This document shows, in pieces, positions 49,939 through 59,819 of a stretch of DNA of 64,000 nucleotides. The DNA lies in assembly GCA_910588155.1 (NCBI GenBank), contig CAJUPB010000008.1:1-64000 (forward strand). Direction: 5' to 3'. Source of the DNA: an uncultured Christensenellaceae bacterium. GTDB lineage: Bacteria; Bacillota; Clostridia; Christensenellales; Pumilibacteraceae. The stretch's first letter is position 1. Every line of letters begins with the position of its first letter. A model generated the notes under the pieces. That model made no database searches, had not been told where the DNA came from, and worked only from the letters and a program-made list of their open reading frames with translations. The translations under genes and the position numbers were made by a program.

Positions 49939-51051
49939 ATGAAAATATTACATACCTCCGATTGGCATCTCGGAAAGCGACTTGCGCCGTTTGACCGAAC
50001 GGACGAGCAAAAAGAGGTCTTGAAAGAAATAGAAAAAATCGTCGAGGACAACGCGGTTGACGTTCTCTTAATCGCAGGCGACGTTTTCGACGTATCCGTG
50101 CCTCCCGCAAAAGCGGAGGAGATTTTCTATCGCGCCGCTCTCGATTTGTCGCGGCATTGTCTTGTGGTCGCAATCGCGGGAAATCACGATGACGGAGAAA
50201 GGCTCAAAGCCCCCGATACGCTGGCGAAAGCCAGCGGCATACTTCTGTGCGGCGGTTTCGACTGTTCCGACCTGTCGTGCGAAAGCGTGGAGGCGAAAGA
50301 GGGCGGAATAATATACCGTAAAGGCGGCGAAAGGCTGAATCTCGCTCTCTGTCCGTATCTTACCGAGTCGAGAAAAGGCGACCCGCCTGCACAGGACTTT
50401 GCGGCTTATTGCGCAAAAGTTTTGAGCGAGCGTACTTTCGATGTTTTCTCTCCCGACGGGTGCAACATTTTGGTTGCCCACCTCTTTATGACGGGGTCGC
50501 TTACGGGCGAGGAGAGGGAATTGGGTTCGGCGAAAATGCTTCCGCTGTCCGTTCTGCCGAAATGCGACTATGCCGCGCTCGGACATATTCACAGACCTAT
50601 GAAACTGACCCACAACGTTTTTTACAGCGGCAGCATATTAAACTATGCGTTTGACGGTCACGAAAAGAAAGAGGTCATTCTGTTTGATACGGTCACAAAA
50701 GAAACGAAGCATATACCGCTTGTATCGGGGAAGAAGCTCGTTACGGTCGAAGCAAACGGTTTCGATGCGGCATTTGCGGCAATCGAAGAAGCCGGGGACA
50801 ACTTTGTGAAACTTGTTTACGATTGTGCCGTTCCGCTTTCCGCGTCGCAGACCGTACGATTGGAAAAGGCGGGCAAGCTCGTGCAGTTGGAGATAGTGCC
50901 GCAGGGAGTAAAAAGAGAGGCGGCGCGCAGAGCGCACAAAAGTGCGCGTGAACTTTTCGAAGAGTATTACCGAAATTTGAACGGCGGTGAAAGCGCTCCC
51001 GAAGAACTTACGGCAGAGTTTATGGCGCTGTTCGAAAAGGAGGAATTATGA
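49939..51051 (+). CDS. sbcD: Exonuclease SbcCD subunit D
   Basis: The 370-residue Mre11-type nuclease has the metallophosphatase motifs HTSDWHLGK (start), AGDVFD, AGNHDD, and GHIH, which bind two Mn2+ ions. With SbcC it cuts hairpins and DNA ends blocked by protein. The stop codon overlaps sbcC by four bases. Confidence 0.95.
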   Translation: MKILHTSDWHLGKRLAPFDRTDEQKEVLKEIEKIVEDNAVDVLLIAGDVFDVSVPPAKAEEIFYRAALDLSRHCLVVAIAGNHDDGERLKAPDTLAKASGILLCGGFDCSDLSCESVEAKEGGIIYRKGGERLNLALCPYLTESRKGDPPAQDFAAYCAKVLSERTFDVFSPDGCNILVAHLFMTGSLTGEERELGSAKMLPLSVLPKCDYAALGHIHRPMKLTHNVFYSGSILNYAFDGHEKKEVILFDTVTKETKHIPLVSGKKLVTVEANGFDAAFAAIEEAGDNFVKLVYDCAVPLSASQTVRLEKAGKLVQLEIVPQGVKREAARRAHKSARELFEEYYRNLNGGESAPEELTAEFMALFEKEEL

Positions 51052-53384
51052 AACCTTTGAGGCTGTCGATAGAGGGAATCAAGAGTTTTACGGAAAGACA
51101 GACGATTGATTTCGCTTTGATGGAAAAGAGCAAAATTTTCGTAATCTGCGGAGTGACGGGCGCGGGCAAAACCACGATTTTGGACAGTATCGTGCTGGCG
51201 CTGTACGGCAATAAAAAAGACGGTTTGAAAATCGACGAATACGTCAACATAAAGAGCGAAAAGGGCTATATCGAGTTTGATTTCGAGGTTTTTGCAGGCG
51301 GCGAGGAAAAATCGTATCGCGTGACGAGAACGTTTTACAGGGCAAAAAACCGCAGCAGCAGAGCGCAGCTTATCGACATTTCTTCCGGCGCCGTTTTGTG
51401 CGACGGCGGCGATAAAGTGACGGCTGCGACGACGGAGCTTGTCGGTCTGGACGAAGAGAACTTCACAAAAGTCATAGTGCTGCAACAGGGAAAATACGGC
51501 GAGTTTCTTAAAGCGACGAAAAAGAACAGAACGGAACTTGTCGGCAATTTGTTCAAGCTGGAAAAATACCGCGATTTGCACAAAAAAGCGTCGGGCAAAA
51601 AGAATGAATTGAACATAGAAATCGAAGCTCTCGACGATTATCTGGAAAACAAAAAAGAATTGACGGCAGCGTCAATCGCCGATAAAAACAAGCAATTGAA
51701 AGCAGCTCGAAAGACGGAGAAAGAGCTGGATGCAACCATTGCGGAATTAAAAAAAGACAAAGACAAGTTCAATAAAGCAGCCGCGGCATACGCCGATTAC
51801 GAAAAGGCGGCAATGGCCCTTACGGAGGCTGAAAAGGCGCTGAAAGAGAAGGTCGACAAATTGACCGAGTTCGAGAAGAGAAGCGCGCAAAGCCAAGAAG
51901 ACGACCGCAAATCGAACGAGCTGGCTTTAAGCGTTGCGGCGGCAAAGGCAAAACAGGTTTCCGTCGAAGCGCAAAAAGAAAATGTCGTACGGCTTTTTGA
52001 AATGCGCGCAAAGTTGGAAGAAAAAAGAGCCGAATATAAGAAAGCATTCAAAACATACGAGAAATTGAAAACCGAGTACGACGGCATAAGAAGCGCGCTG
52101 ACGGCAAAACGCGACAGGATTGCCGAACTTGCGACGGCGTGTAAAAATTACGGAATAAGCGTCGGAGAAAATTCTTCCGCGGCGGCCGTTGCGGAGCTGC
52201 TCGGGAATTATCGTCTTATGAATTCCGCGGCGGCGATAAAACTGCAACTCGAAGACGGCGACGTCTGTCCTGTTTGCGGAGGCAAAGTCGCAGAAAACGT
52301 CGGGGCGAAGGTGAACGAGAATTTCAAAGCGGGCGAAAGCGTGTTGAAAGAACTTGCCCAAACGACGGCGTCTTTCGAGACGGAACAAAGGCGCTTGACG
52401 GAATTGAATGCGGAAAAAGCGGAAGCGGAACTTAAAAGTTTGGCGAGCGAAGGCGGCACGCTGAAAACGGCTTGCGAATCATTGACGGCGCAATTGGGCA
52501 GTTTGACAGATTTTGAAAAATACGAATCCGCTTTGACTGCGGCGAAAGCGGATACGGAGCTTTCGCAAAAGAGGTACGACGAATTCAAAAAGAATATCGA
52601 AGAAAGAGAAAGCATTCATAAAAGATTGATTGCCGAAAAGGCGTCTGCGCTCGGCGCATACGAGTCCTGTGCCGAAAGCGCGAAAAGCAGGAAGTGCGAA
52701 AAACCCGACGACAAAAAGGCGAGAGAATGCGAATGCTTGCTGAAAGACGCGGAGGACAGGCGGGACGGAACGCGCACGCTGATAAGCACGCTGAAAATCG
52801 GCATAGAAGCCGACGAGAAAGAACTTGCGGTCAAAAGAGAAAAGGAAAGCGCAAAACGCAGACTTTCGGCGCAAGCGGACAGGCTGTCGCAGCTTATGAA
52901 GATGTTTAAGGGAGATGCCTTTCTGGAATTTATTTCGCAGGAGTACATGGAAGATTTTTGCGTGGATGCGTCGGAATATCTTTCGAGAATGTCGGGCGGC
53001 TGTTATACGCTCGGTTACGACGGCGGCGATTCGGATTTTTATGTTATGGATTTTCGCGCGGGCAACCTGAAACGCAGCGTGAAAACGCTTTCGGGCGGCG
53101 AAACATTTTTGGCGTCGCTGGCGCTTGCGATAGCCGTGTCGAAAAGCATTGCGGCAAAGAATACGTCGGGATTGAAATTCGATTTTCTGTTTTTGGACGA
53201 GGGCTTCGGGACTTTGCACGAGGATGCGATAGGCGTCGTGGAACGCGCGTTGCGTTCGCTGTCGAAAGAGACGCTGGTCGGAATTGTGACGCATCGCAAC
53301 GAGTTGAGCGAGCTTATCCCCGACAAGTTGGTTGTCGAAAGCGCGACGGAATCGGAAGGCAGCAAAATAAAGGTTGTCGGTTAA
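51048..53384 (+). CDS. sbcC: Exonuclease SbcCD subunit C
   Basis: The 778-residue Rad50-type ATPase has Walker A GVTGAGKTT (35-43), long coiled coils interrupted by the zinc hook CPVC (407-410), signature TLSGGE and Walker B FLFLDEGFG (about 711-719). It is shorter than the E. coli form (over 1000 residues), mainly through shorter coiled coils. It is coupled to sbcD by ATGA. Confidence 0.93.
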   Translation: MKPLRLSIEGIKSFTERQTIDFALMEKSKIFVICGVTGAGKTTILDSIVLALYGNKKDGLKIDEYVNIKSEKGYIEFDFEVFAGGEEKSYRVTRTFYRAKNRSSRAQLIDISSGAVLCDGGDKVTAATTELVGLDEENFTKVIVLQQGKYGEFLKATKKNRTELVGNLFKLEKYRDLHKKASGKKNELNIEIEALDDYLENKKELTAASIADKNKQLKAARKTEKELDATIAELKKDKDKFNKAAAAYADYEKAAMALTEAEKALKEKVDKLTEFEKRSAQSQEDDRKSNELALSVAAAKAKQVSVEAQKENVVRLFEMRAKLEEKRAEYKKAFKTYEKLKTEYDGIRSALTAKRDRIAELATACKNYGISVGENSSAAAVAELLGNYRLMNSAAAIKLQLEDGDVCPVCGGKVAENVGAKVNENFKAGESVLKELAQTTASFETEQRRLTELNAEKAEAELKSLASEGGTLKTACESLTAQLGSLTDFEKYESALTAAKADTELSQKRYDEFKKNIEERESIHKRLIAEKASALGAYESCAESAKSRKCEKPDDKKARECECLLKDAEDRRDGTRTLISTLKIGIEADEKELAVKREKESAKRRLSAQADRLSQLMKMFKGDAFLEFISQEYMEDFCVDASEYLSRMSGGCYTLGYDGGDSDFYVMDFRAGNLKRSVKTLSGGETFLASLALAIAVSKSIAAKNTSGLKFDFLFLDEGFGTLHEDAIGVVERALRSLSKETLVGIVTHRNELSELIPDKLVVESATESEGSKIKVVG

Positions 53385-53408
53385 ATCGTGATTACGTCTG
53401 CGAAACGT

Positions 53409-53437
53409 TTGCGTTTGGCGTAAACAAGTGTTATAAT
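53409..53437 (+). promoter_or_regulatory. Probable promoter of the ACT-domain gene
   Basis: TTGCGT (53409-53414), 17 bp, TATAAT (53432-53437), then AAAGGAG before ATG 53464. Confidence 0.55.
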
Positions 53438-53463
53438 TTATATTAGGAAAAAAGGAGTTTTTT

Positions 53464-53733
53464 ATGAAAGCAATCGTAACGGTGCTCGGACACGACAGAG
53501 TGGGCATTATTTCGGAAATAAGCAAGGAACTTGCCGCTTTGGACGTGAACATAGAGGATATTTCTCAAACGCTTATGCAGAACTATTTTGTTATGATAAT
53601 GATGACCGACGTGTCGAAAAGCTCGCAGACCATTGCTCAAATAAATTCCCGCCTCAAAGCCGTCGGCGAAAAAATCGGCTTGGATGTCAGGGTGCAGCAC
53701 GAAGACATCTTCAATTGTATGCACCGTATCTGA
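53464..53733 (+). CDS. ACT-domain protein (UPF0237)
   Basis: The 89-residue protein is a single ACT domain (MKAIVTVLGHDRVGIISEIS, then NIEDISQTLMQNYFVMIM). These small regulators bind amino acids or formyl-type ligands. In many Bacillota it is paired, as here, with a PFL/UPF0210 protein encoded next to it; the pair's function is not established. Confidence 0.92.
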   Translation: MKAIVTVLGHDRVGIISEISKELAALDVNIEDISQTLMQNYFVMIMMTDVSKSSQTIAQINSRLKAVGEKIGLDVRVQHEDIFNCMHRI

Positions 53734-53795
53734 TTCAAGCGGGCGAAGAATTACGGCATTTACGGCAATCGTGGCACGGGAGGTTTTAAAGTCAG

Positions 53796-55139
53796 GTGCT
53801 GAATACAAGTGAAATATTCGAAACAATCGGTATGATTGACTCGCAGAATCTCGACGTGAGAACGATAACGATGGCGTTGTCGCTTTTCGACTGTATCGAC
53901 ACGAGCGCAAAAAAGGTTGCGGACAAAGTATACGAAAAGATAGTGCGAAAAGCGGGCAGACTTGTGGAAGTGGGAGAAAACATTGCCGCAGAATACGGTG
54001 TGCCGATTGTGAACAAACGCGTTTCCGTCACTCCCGTGAGTTTGATAGGAGCGGCGAGCGGCGGTTATACGGAAATAGCCAAAGCTATGGACAGAGCCGC
54101 CGAGGCAACGGGAATAGATTTCATAGGCGGTTATACCGCTCTCGTGCAAAAGGCTATGACGGACGGCGAGCGGCGGTTTTTGGACACGATACCGGAAGCA
54201 ATCGCGGGTACGGGCAAAGTGTGCTGTTCAGTCAACGTCGCGTCCACGAAGAGCGGAATAAATCTCGACGCGATAGGTATTATGGGCAGGAAAATAACCG
54301 AGCTTGCCCGTCTTTCCGACAGCTTCGGCTGCGGTAAAGTGGTGGTGTTTGCCAATGCCGTCGAAGATAATCCCTTTATGGCAGGCGCATTCAACGGCTG
54401 CGGAGAGGGCGACGCCGTCATAAACGTCGGCGTGTCGGGGCCCGGCGTCGTGAAATGCGCGTTGGAAAAAGTCAAAGACGCCGATATCACGACGGTTGCG
54501 GAAACCGTCAAAAAAACGGCTTTTAAAATAACGCGAGTGGGACAGCTTGTCGCACGCGAGGCGGCGAAACGTCTCGGCGCGGGTTTCGGTATTGTCGATT
54601 TGTCTCTTGCGCCCACGCCGAAAGTGGGAGATTCCGTGGCTCACATCTTGGAAGAAATGGGCTTGGAAAGCGTCGGTGCGGCGGGCACTACGGCTTGTCT
54701 CGCGCTGTTGAACGACGCAGTCAAAAAAGGCGGCATAATGGCGTCCGACTCCGTCGGAGGTCTGTCGGGTGCGTTCATTCCCGTGTCGGAAGATATAGGA
54801 ATGATAAATGCCGTCAGAAAAAATGCGCTGTCGATTGAAAAATTGGAAGCTATGACCGCAGTCTGTTCCGTGGGCTTGGATATGATTGCCGTACCCGGCG
54901 ATACGAGCGCGGAGGTTATATCTGCGATTATTGCGGACGAGTGTGCGATAGGCGTCGTAAACAACAAGACGACGGCGGTAAGAATTATTCCCGCGGTCGG
55001 CAAAAAGGTGGGCGACGAAATCGACTTCGGCGGACTGCTCGGCACCGCGCCCGTAATGAACGTAAGCGCGTATTCGCCCGCCAAATTCATAAATCGCGGC
55101 GGACATATTCCCGCACCGCTGCACAGCAATAAAAACTGA
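53796..55139 (+). CDS. PFL family protein (UPF0210/DUF711)
   Basis: The 447-residue protein matches the PFL/UPF0210 family: IGMIDSQNLDVRTITMALSL at the start, AVEDNPFMAGAFNGCGEGD, VGVSGPGVV and LSLAPTPKVGDSVA. The fold resembles the glycyl-radical enzyme barrel but the biochemical role is unknown. The start is a GTG at 53796, about 12 bases after GGGAGG, a rather long spacing. It is next to its usual ACT-domain partner. Confidence 0.9.
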   Translation: MLNTSEIFETIGMIDSQNLDVRTITMALSLFDCIDTSAKKVADKVYEKIVRKAGRLVEVGENIAAEYGVPIVNKRVSVTPVSLIGAASGGYTEIAKAMDRAAEATGIDFIGGYTALVQKAMTDGERRFLDTIPEAIAGTGKVCCSVNVASTKSGINLDAIGIMGRKITELARLSDSFGCGKVVVFANAVEDNPFMAGAFNGCGEGDAVINVGVSGPGVVKCALEKVKDADITTVAETVKKTAFKITRVGQLVAREAAKRLGAGFGIVDLSLAPTPKVGDSVAHILEEMGLESVGAAGTTACLALLNDAVKKGGIMASDSVGGLSGAFIPVSEDIGMINAVRKNALSIEKLEAMTAVCSVGLDMIAVPGDTSAEVISAIIADECAIGVVNNKTTAVRIIPAVGKKVGDEIDFGGLLGTAPVMNVSAYSPAKFINRGGHIPAPLHSNKN

Positions 55140-55181
55140 CGCCGCAGGCGTATCATATAAAAACAGGAGGCTCTGCATATT

Positions 55182-56951
55182 ATGAGAAGAGACGAAGTCA
55201 AGATTGAAGACAAATGGAAATTGGAAGACATTTACGAAACCGATTCGAAATGGGAAGAGGAATATTCCGAGCTGGCAAAAGATGCGGAAAGACCGCTCGA
55301 ATACCGCGGCAAACTCGGAGATAAAGCGACGCTTAAAGAGTTTCTCTCGCTTGTGGATGCGCTGTCTTTGAAAGCGGAGCGGCTTTACGGCTATGCGCAT
55401 ATGCGCAAGGACGAAGATGTGTCGAATGACAAATACGTCGGAATGTCCGACAGGGCTATGTCGCTGTATATCGCGCTATCTTCTTCGCTTGCGTTTATGG
55501 AACCGGAACTTTCCGCATTGCCCGAAGAAAAACTCAAAGAGTACGTCGCCGCACCCGAACTGAAAGAGTATTCGTATATGCTCAAACAGATTCTGCGCGT
55601 CAAGGCTCATATCTTGGGCGAAGAGGGCGAAAAACTTTTGGCTATGGCGCAGGAAAGCCTCGGGTATTTTCAGAATACGTTCTCGGCAATCGACAACGTC
55701 GATTTGCCGCTTCCGAAAGTCAAAGGCGAAGACGGCAAGAAAGTGCAACTCACGCACGGCAAGTATTCCTTTTTGTTGGCTTCCAAAGACCGCAGTGTCA
55801 GAAAGGGAGCGTTTCAAGGTATGTACGGCGCAGTCAAGAGTCTTATAAATACGATTGCGACGAACTATACGGGTTCCGTCAAGCACGACAATTTCTATGC
55901 CAGAGCGCGCGGCTTTTCTTCGCCGCTCGAACAGGCTCTGTATATGGGCGACATACCGCCCGAGGTTTACGACAATCTGATTGAACACGTTTCGGAAAAT
56001 CTTTCCGTCGTTCACGATTATGTGCGCTATCGCAAAGAACAGCTCGGCGGAAAATTGAATATGTACGATATGTACGTTTCGCTTGTCGAGGGCGCGGATT
56101 TGTCGTTGGATTTCGAAGAGGCGTTCGAACTTGTCAAAAAAGGTTTGAAGCCGCTCGGAGAAGATTACCAAAAGTTGCTTTGCCGCGCACGCAGCGAGCG
56201 CTGGATGGACGTGTACGAGACGGAAAACAAGCGAAGCGGCGCATACCAATCGGGCTGCTACGGAACGCATCCGTTCGTACTTTTAAACTATTCGCGTACC
56301 ACGCACGACGTCTTTACAATCGCGCACGAGCTCGGACACGCAATGCACTCGTATTATTCCGATTCCGCATTGCCTTACTCGCAGGCGGGATATGCGATAT
56401 TCGTCGCGGAAGTCGCGTCCACCGTCAATGAAGTATTGCTTTTGAAGTATCTTTTGGGAGAAACCAAGGACGTCAAACTCAAAAAATTCCTTTTGAGTTA
56501 CTATCTCGATATGTTCCGCACGACGCTGTTCCGTCAGACTATGTTTGCGGAGTTCGAAAAGAACGCGCACGAAATGGATTTGAACGGGCAGCCGCTTACG
56601 CCCGCGTCGTTGTCCGATATGTACTATGAGTTGAACAAAAAGTATTACGGCGACGGTGTTACGCATAACGACGAAATACGTTACGAGTGGGCGAGAATCC
56701 CGCATTTCTATACGGCGTTTTATGTCTACAAGTATGCTACGGGAATCACGAGTGCGGTCAATATAGCCAACGGCATTTTAAAGGACGGCAAAAGAGTCGA
56801 TAATTATAAGAAATTCCTTTCCGCAGGAGGTACGGATTCTCCGTACGAGATTTTGAAGATTGCGGGCGTAGACTTAAAGACGGCGCAGCCTTACGAAGTC
56901 GCAATGAAGGAATTCGCCGATACGTTGGCGCAACTCAAAGAGTTGAAATAA
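55182..56951 (+). CDS. pepF: Oligoendopeptidase F
   Basis: The 589-residue M3-family zinc peptidase has HELGH at 382-386 with a downstream Glu ligand in EVASTVNE. The N-terminal helical domain (about 1-200) covers the active-site cleft. It degrades short peptides in the cytoplasm; no signal peptide. GGAGG precedes the ATG. Confidence 0.94.
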   Translation: MRRDEVKIEDKWKLEDIYETDSKWEEEYSELAKDAERPLEYRGKLGDKATLKEFLSLVDALSLKAERLYGYAHMRKDEDVSNDKYVGMSDRAMSLYIALSSSLAFMEPELSALPEEKLKEYVAAPELKEYSYMLKQILRVKAHILGEEGEKLLAMAQESLGYFQNTFSAIDNVDLPLPKVKGEDGKKVQLTHGKYSFLLASKDRSVRKGAFQGMYGAVKSLINTIATNYTGSVKHDNFYARARGFSSPLEQALYMGDIPPEVYDNLIEHVSENLSVVHDYVRYRKEQLGGKLNMYDMYVSLVEGADLSLDFEEAFELVKKGLKPLGEDYQKLLCRARSERWMDVYETENKRSGAYQSGCYGTHPFVLLNYSRTTHDVFTIAHELGHAMHSYYSDSALPYSQAGYAIFVAEVASTVNEVLLLKYLLGETKDVKLKKFLLSYYLDMFRTTLFRQTMFAEFEKNAHEMDLNGQPLTPASLSDMYYELNKKYYGDGVTHNDEIRYEWARIPHFYTAFYVYKYATGITSAVNIANGILKDGKRVDNYKKFLSAGGTDSPYEILKIAGVDLKTAQPYEVAMKEFADTLAQLKELK

Positions 56952-56973
56952 GCAATTTAAAGGCAGGTGTCTT

Positions 56974-57924
56974 TTGAAAAAAGCAGGTAAAATTCTCATA
57001 GCGGCTGTTTTATCGTTGTTCGTTTCGTGTGTTTTCGTCGGTTGCGGCGCGGCGGGAATAGACCTTGTGTCCTATTCCGACGGCGAACTCTACCACTACG
57101 AATTGTGTATATCGGTAAGCACTGAAAAGCGCAACGACATAGAGCGCACGGCGGCGTTTAAGCCTTATTCGAGGGAAGAGCGTTGGACGGTGTCCGAATG
57201 GGTAAGAGTTCTGACCGAGAATATGGGATTCAAGGACGGAAGCCGTTTCGAATATGTTTCCGAAGCCACCGTGGACGGATATTTCGTTATGAACTACGAG
57301 CGAGTATTCGACCCTTCGTTTTACGACGAGGAGGACGACGGCGAAACGGACGAAAATTACAAAGTGGAACGCAAAAATTATTTTTACGTTTACGAAACCG
57401 TGATAACGGCGTCCAATCCTTTCAACGGCTACCGCGCGCAATACGACGGTGCCAAAGAGGGCGAAGGCTCGCTTATGAGCATAATTAAGTACGGGATAAA
57501 AATAAATGTCGGCGGCGGTTCGTTTACGGTTTTGCCCGCGCTTACGGAGGCTTTTCCCGCTCTCGAAGGAGCAAACCTCGACTTGCTGTCCGTCAGTTAC
57601 AGTATTCCCGCAGGGTCGGTCGGGTTCTCTTCCGGCGAAACCGTGAGAATAAACGGCTCGAAATTCTACCGCTTCGAGAGATTGCTCGACGACGAGGAAT
57701 TAACGCTGACTTACAGTTATTTGTCGCCGAACGCCTACGGTTGGTATATTACCATAATAGCAATCGGCGCACTGACGGTAGGACTGATATTGCTTGCCAC
57801 AACGAAGAAAAAGAAGAAAGTCAAACCGAGCGACAAGGATATGTTCCCTTACGACCCGTTTGACGAAAACAAAAACAAAGACAATCTGCCGAGCGGATAT
57901 AACGACGGCGGATTCAGATTTTGA
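56974..57924 (+). CDS. Lipoprotein with C-terminal membrane segment
   Basis: This 316-residue protein is not recognised. The signal peptide (about 1-23) ends in a lipobox-like FVGC. A beta-rich extracellular part follows, then one membrane helix (about 252-275), the basic stretch KKKKKVK and a short cytoplasmic tail. The general form recalls LppM/YcfL-like lipoproteins with a C-terminal anchor. The start is TTG 56974 with a poor ribosome binding site; no ATG nearby keeps the signal peptide. Confidence 0.7.
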   Translation: MKKAGKILIAAVLSLFVSCVFVGCGAAGIDLVSYSDGELYHYELCISVSTEKRNDIERTAAFKPYSREERWTVSEWVRVLTENMGFKDGSRFEYVSEATVDGYFVMNYERVFDPSFYDEEDDGETDENYKVERKNYFYVYETVITASNPFNGYRAQYDGAKEGEGSLMSIIKYGIKINVGGGSFTVLPALTEAFPALEGANLDLLSVSYSIPAGSVGFSSGETVRINGSKFYRFERLLDDEELTLTYSYLSPNAYGWYITIIAIGALTVGLILLATTKKKKKVKPSDKDMFPYDPFDENKNKDNLPSGYNDGGFRF

Positions 57925-57943
57925 CAAATATAACGGAGACTAA

Positions 57944-59770
57944 ATGACAAACACACAGATAAGAAACGTCGCTATAATAGCGCACGTCGACCACGGCAAA
58001 ACAACGCTCGTAGACCAGATGCTGAAACAGGGCGGAGCTTTCCGCTCCAATCAGGTCGTGGCGGAACGGGTTATGGATTCCAATGATTTGGAGCGCGAGC
58101 GCGGTATAACCATTCTCGCAAAAAATACGTCCGTCAAATACGGAAATTATAAGATAAACGTCGTCGATACTCCGGGACACGCGGACTTCGGCGGAGAGGT
58201 CGAGCGCATACTCAAAATGGTGAACGGCGTCGTGCTGCTCGTGGACGCATACGAGGGAACTATGCCGCAGACACGTTTTGTTTTGAGCAAGGCTCTGGAA
58301 CTCAAACACAAAGTCATAATCGCCGTGAACAAGACCGACCGTCCCGACGCGAGAGTAAAAGAAGTCGTGGATGAAGTCTTGGAACTTTTGATGGAGTTAA
58401 ACGCGACTGACGAACAACTCGACAGTCCCATTGTCTATTGCAGCGGCAGAAACGGTACGGCGTCTCTCGTGCAAGGCGAGCAGGGCGAGGATTTGATACC
58501 GCTGTTCGAAACGATAGTGCGGCATATCCCCGCGCCGCCGTGCGATACCGAAGCGCCGGTGCAGCTTTTGATTTCCGCTCTCGATTATTCCGATTACGTG
58601 GGAACGATAGGCATAGGAAGAATAGAGCGAGGCGTGTTGAAACAGAATATGCCCATCGCCGTGTGCAACTATCACAATGCAGACAAAGTCACGCGCGCGA
58701 AAGTTACGAATATTTACACTTTCGAAGGGTTGAACCGTATTGCCTGCGACAGAGCGGAGGCGGGCGACATAGTCTGCGTTTCCGGCGTGGACGGCGTTAC
58801 GATTGGCGATACTCTTTGCGATATTTCCGCAGTCGAGCCGATAGAATTCCCGAAGATTTCCGAGCCGTCGGTGGAGATGACTTTTTCCGTCAACGACAGT
58901 CCGTTCGCAGGCAGAGAGGGCAAGTTCGTTACCAGCCGTCATTTGCGCGCGAGGTTGAATAAAGAGACGGTGAAAGACGTTTCGCTTCGCGTTACGGATG
59001 CGGACACTTCGGAGTCCTTCGTGGTTTGCGGAAGAGGCGAAATGCACTTGTCCATACTCATAGAAAATATGAGAAGGGAAGGATACGAATTTCAGGTATC
59101 GATGCCGAAAGTGCTTTACAAAGAAGAAGACGGCGTGAAGCTCGAACCGATAGACAAGCTTATAGTGGATGTGCCGGAAGAAAACGTCGGAACCGTTATG
59201 GAAAAAATGGGCGTCAGAAAGGGTGAACTCGTGACAATGACGCCGGTCGGCGGCAGAATGAAAATGGAGTTTTCCGTTCCGTCGCGCGGACTGTTCGGGT
59301 ATAAATCGGAGTTTTTGACCGACACGAAAGGCGAGGGCGTTATGACTTCGGCATTCGACAAGTATGACGTTTATCGCGGAGAAATAGAACGCCGCCCGTT
59401 CGGCTCGCTTATAGCATACGAAACGGGAGAGTCCATAACTTACGGATTATTCAACGCACAGGAACGCGGCAACCTGTTTATAGGCGCAGGCGTTGCGGTC
59501 TATAACGGAATGGTTGTCGGAGAAAATCCGAAAGGCGACGACATTGTGGTCAACGTCTGCAAGAGAAAAAATCTCACAAATACGCGCGCATCGGGAAGCG
59601 ACGACGCTTTGCGACTCGTGCCGTATAAAGTTATGAGTTTGGAACAGTGTCTCGAATTCATTGCCGACGACGAGCTTTTGGAAGTCACTCCGAAGTCTTT
59701 GCGTATGAGAAAAAAGATTTTGAATGCGGAGCAGCGAGCAAAGGCAGCCGCCCGCGCCAAAGGTTTGTAA
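57944..59770 (+). CDS. typA: Ribosome-associated GTPase TypA/BipA
   Basis: The 608-residue translational GTPase has the P-loop AHVDHGKTTL (about 12-21), DTPGHADFGGEV and NKTD, then domains II, III and V and the BipA-specific C-terminal domain (about 480-600). It helps 50S assembly, mainly under stress. GGAG precedes the ATG. Confidence 0.96.
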   Translation: MTNTQIRNVAIIAHVDHGKTTLVDQMLKQGGAFRSNQVVAERVMDSNDLERERGITILAKNTSVKYGNYKINVVDTPGHADFGGEVERILKMVNGVVLLVDAYEGTMPQTRFVLSKALELKHKVIIAVNKTDRPDARVKEVVDEVLELLMELNATDEQLDSPIVYCSGRNGTASLVQGEQGEDLIPLFETIVRHIPAPPCDTEAPVQLLISALDYSDYVGTIGIGRIERGVLKQNMPIAVCNYHNADKVTRAKVTNIYTFEGLNRIACDRAEAGDIVCVSGVDGVTIGDTLCDISAVEPIEFPKISEPSVEMTFSVNDSPFAGREGKFVTSRHLRARLNKETVKDVSLRVTDADTSESFVVCGRGEMHLSILIENMRREGYEFQVSMPKVLYKEEDGVKLEPIDKLIVDVPEENVGTVMEKMGVRKGELVTMTPVGGRMKMEFSVPSRGLFGYKSEFLTDTKGEGVMTSAFDKYDVYRGEIERRPFGSLIAYETGESITYGLFNAQERGNLFIGAGVAVYNGMVVGENPKGDDIVVNVCKRKNLTNTRASGSDDALRLVPYKVMSLEQCLEFIADDELLEVTPKSLRMRKKILNAEQRAKAAARAKGL

Positions 59771-59819
59771 TTGCCGTTTGCGTTTTTATACGAAAGTTGT
59801 TTGACGACAGGAGGTCTTT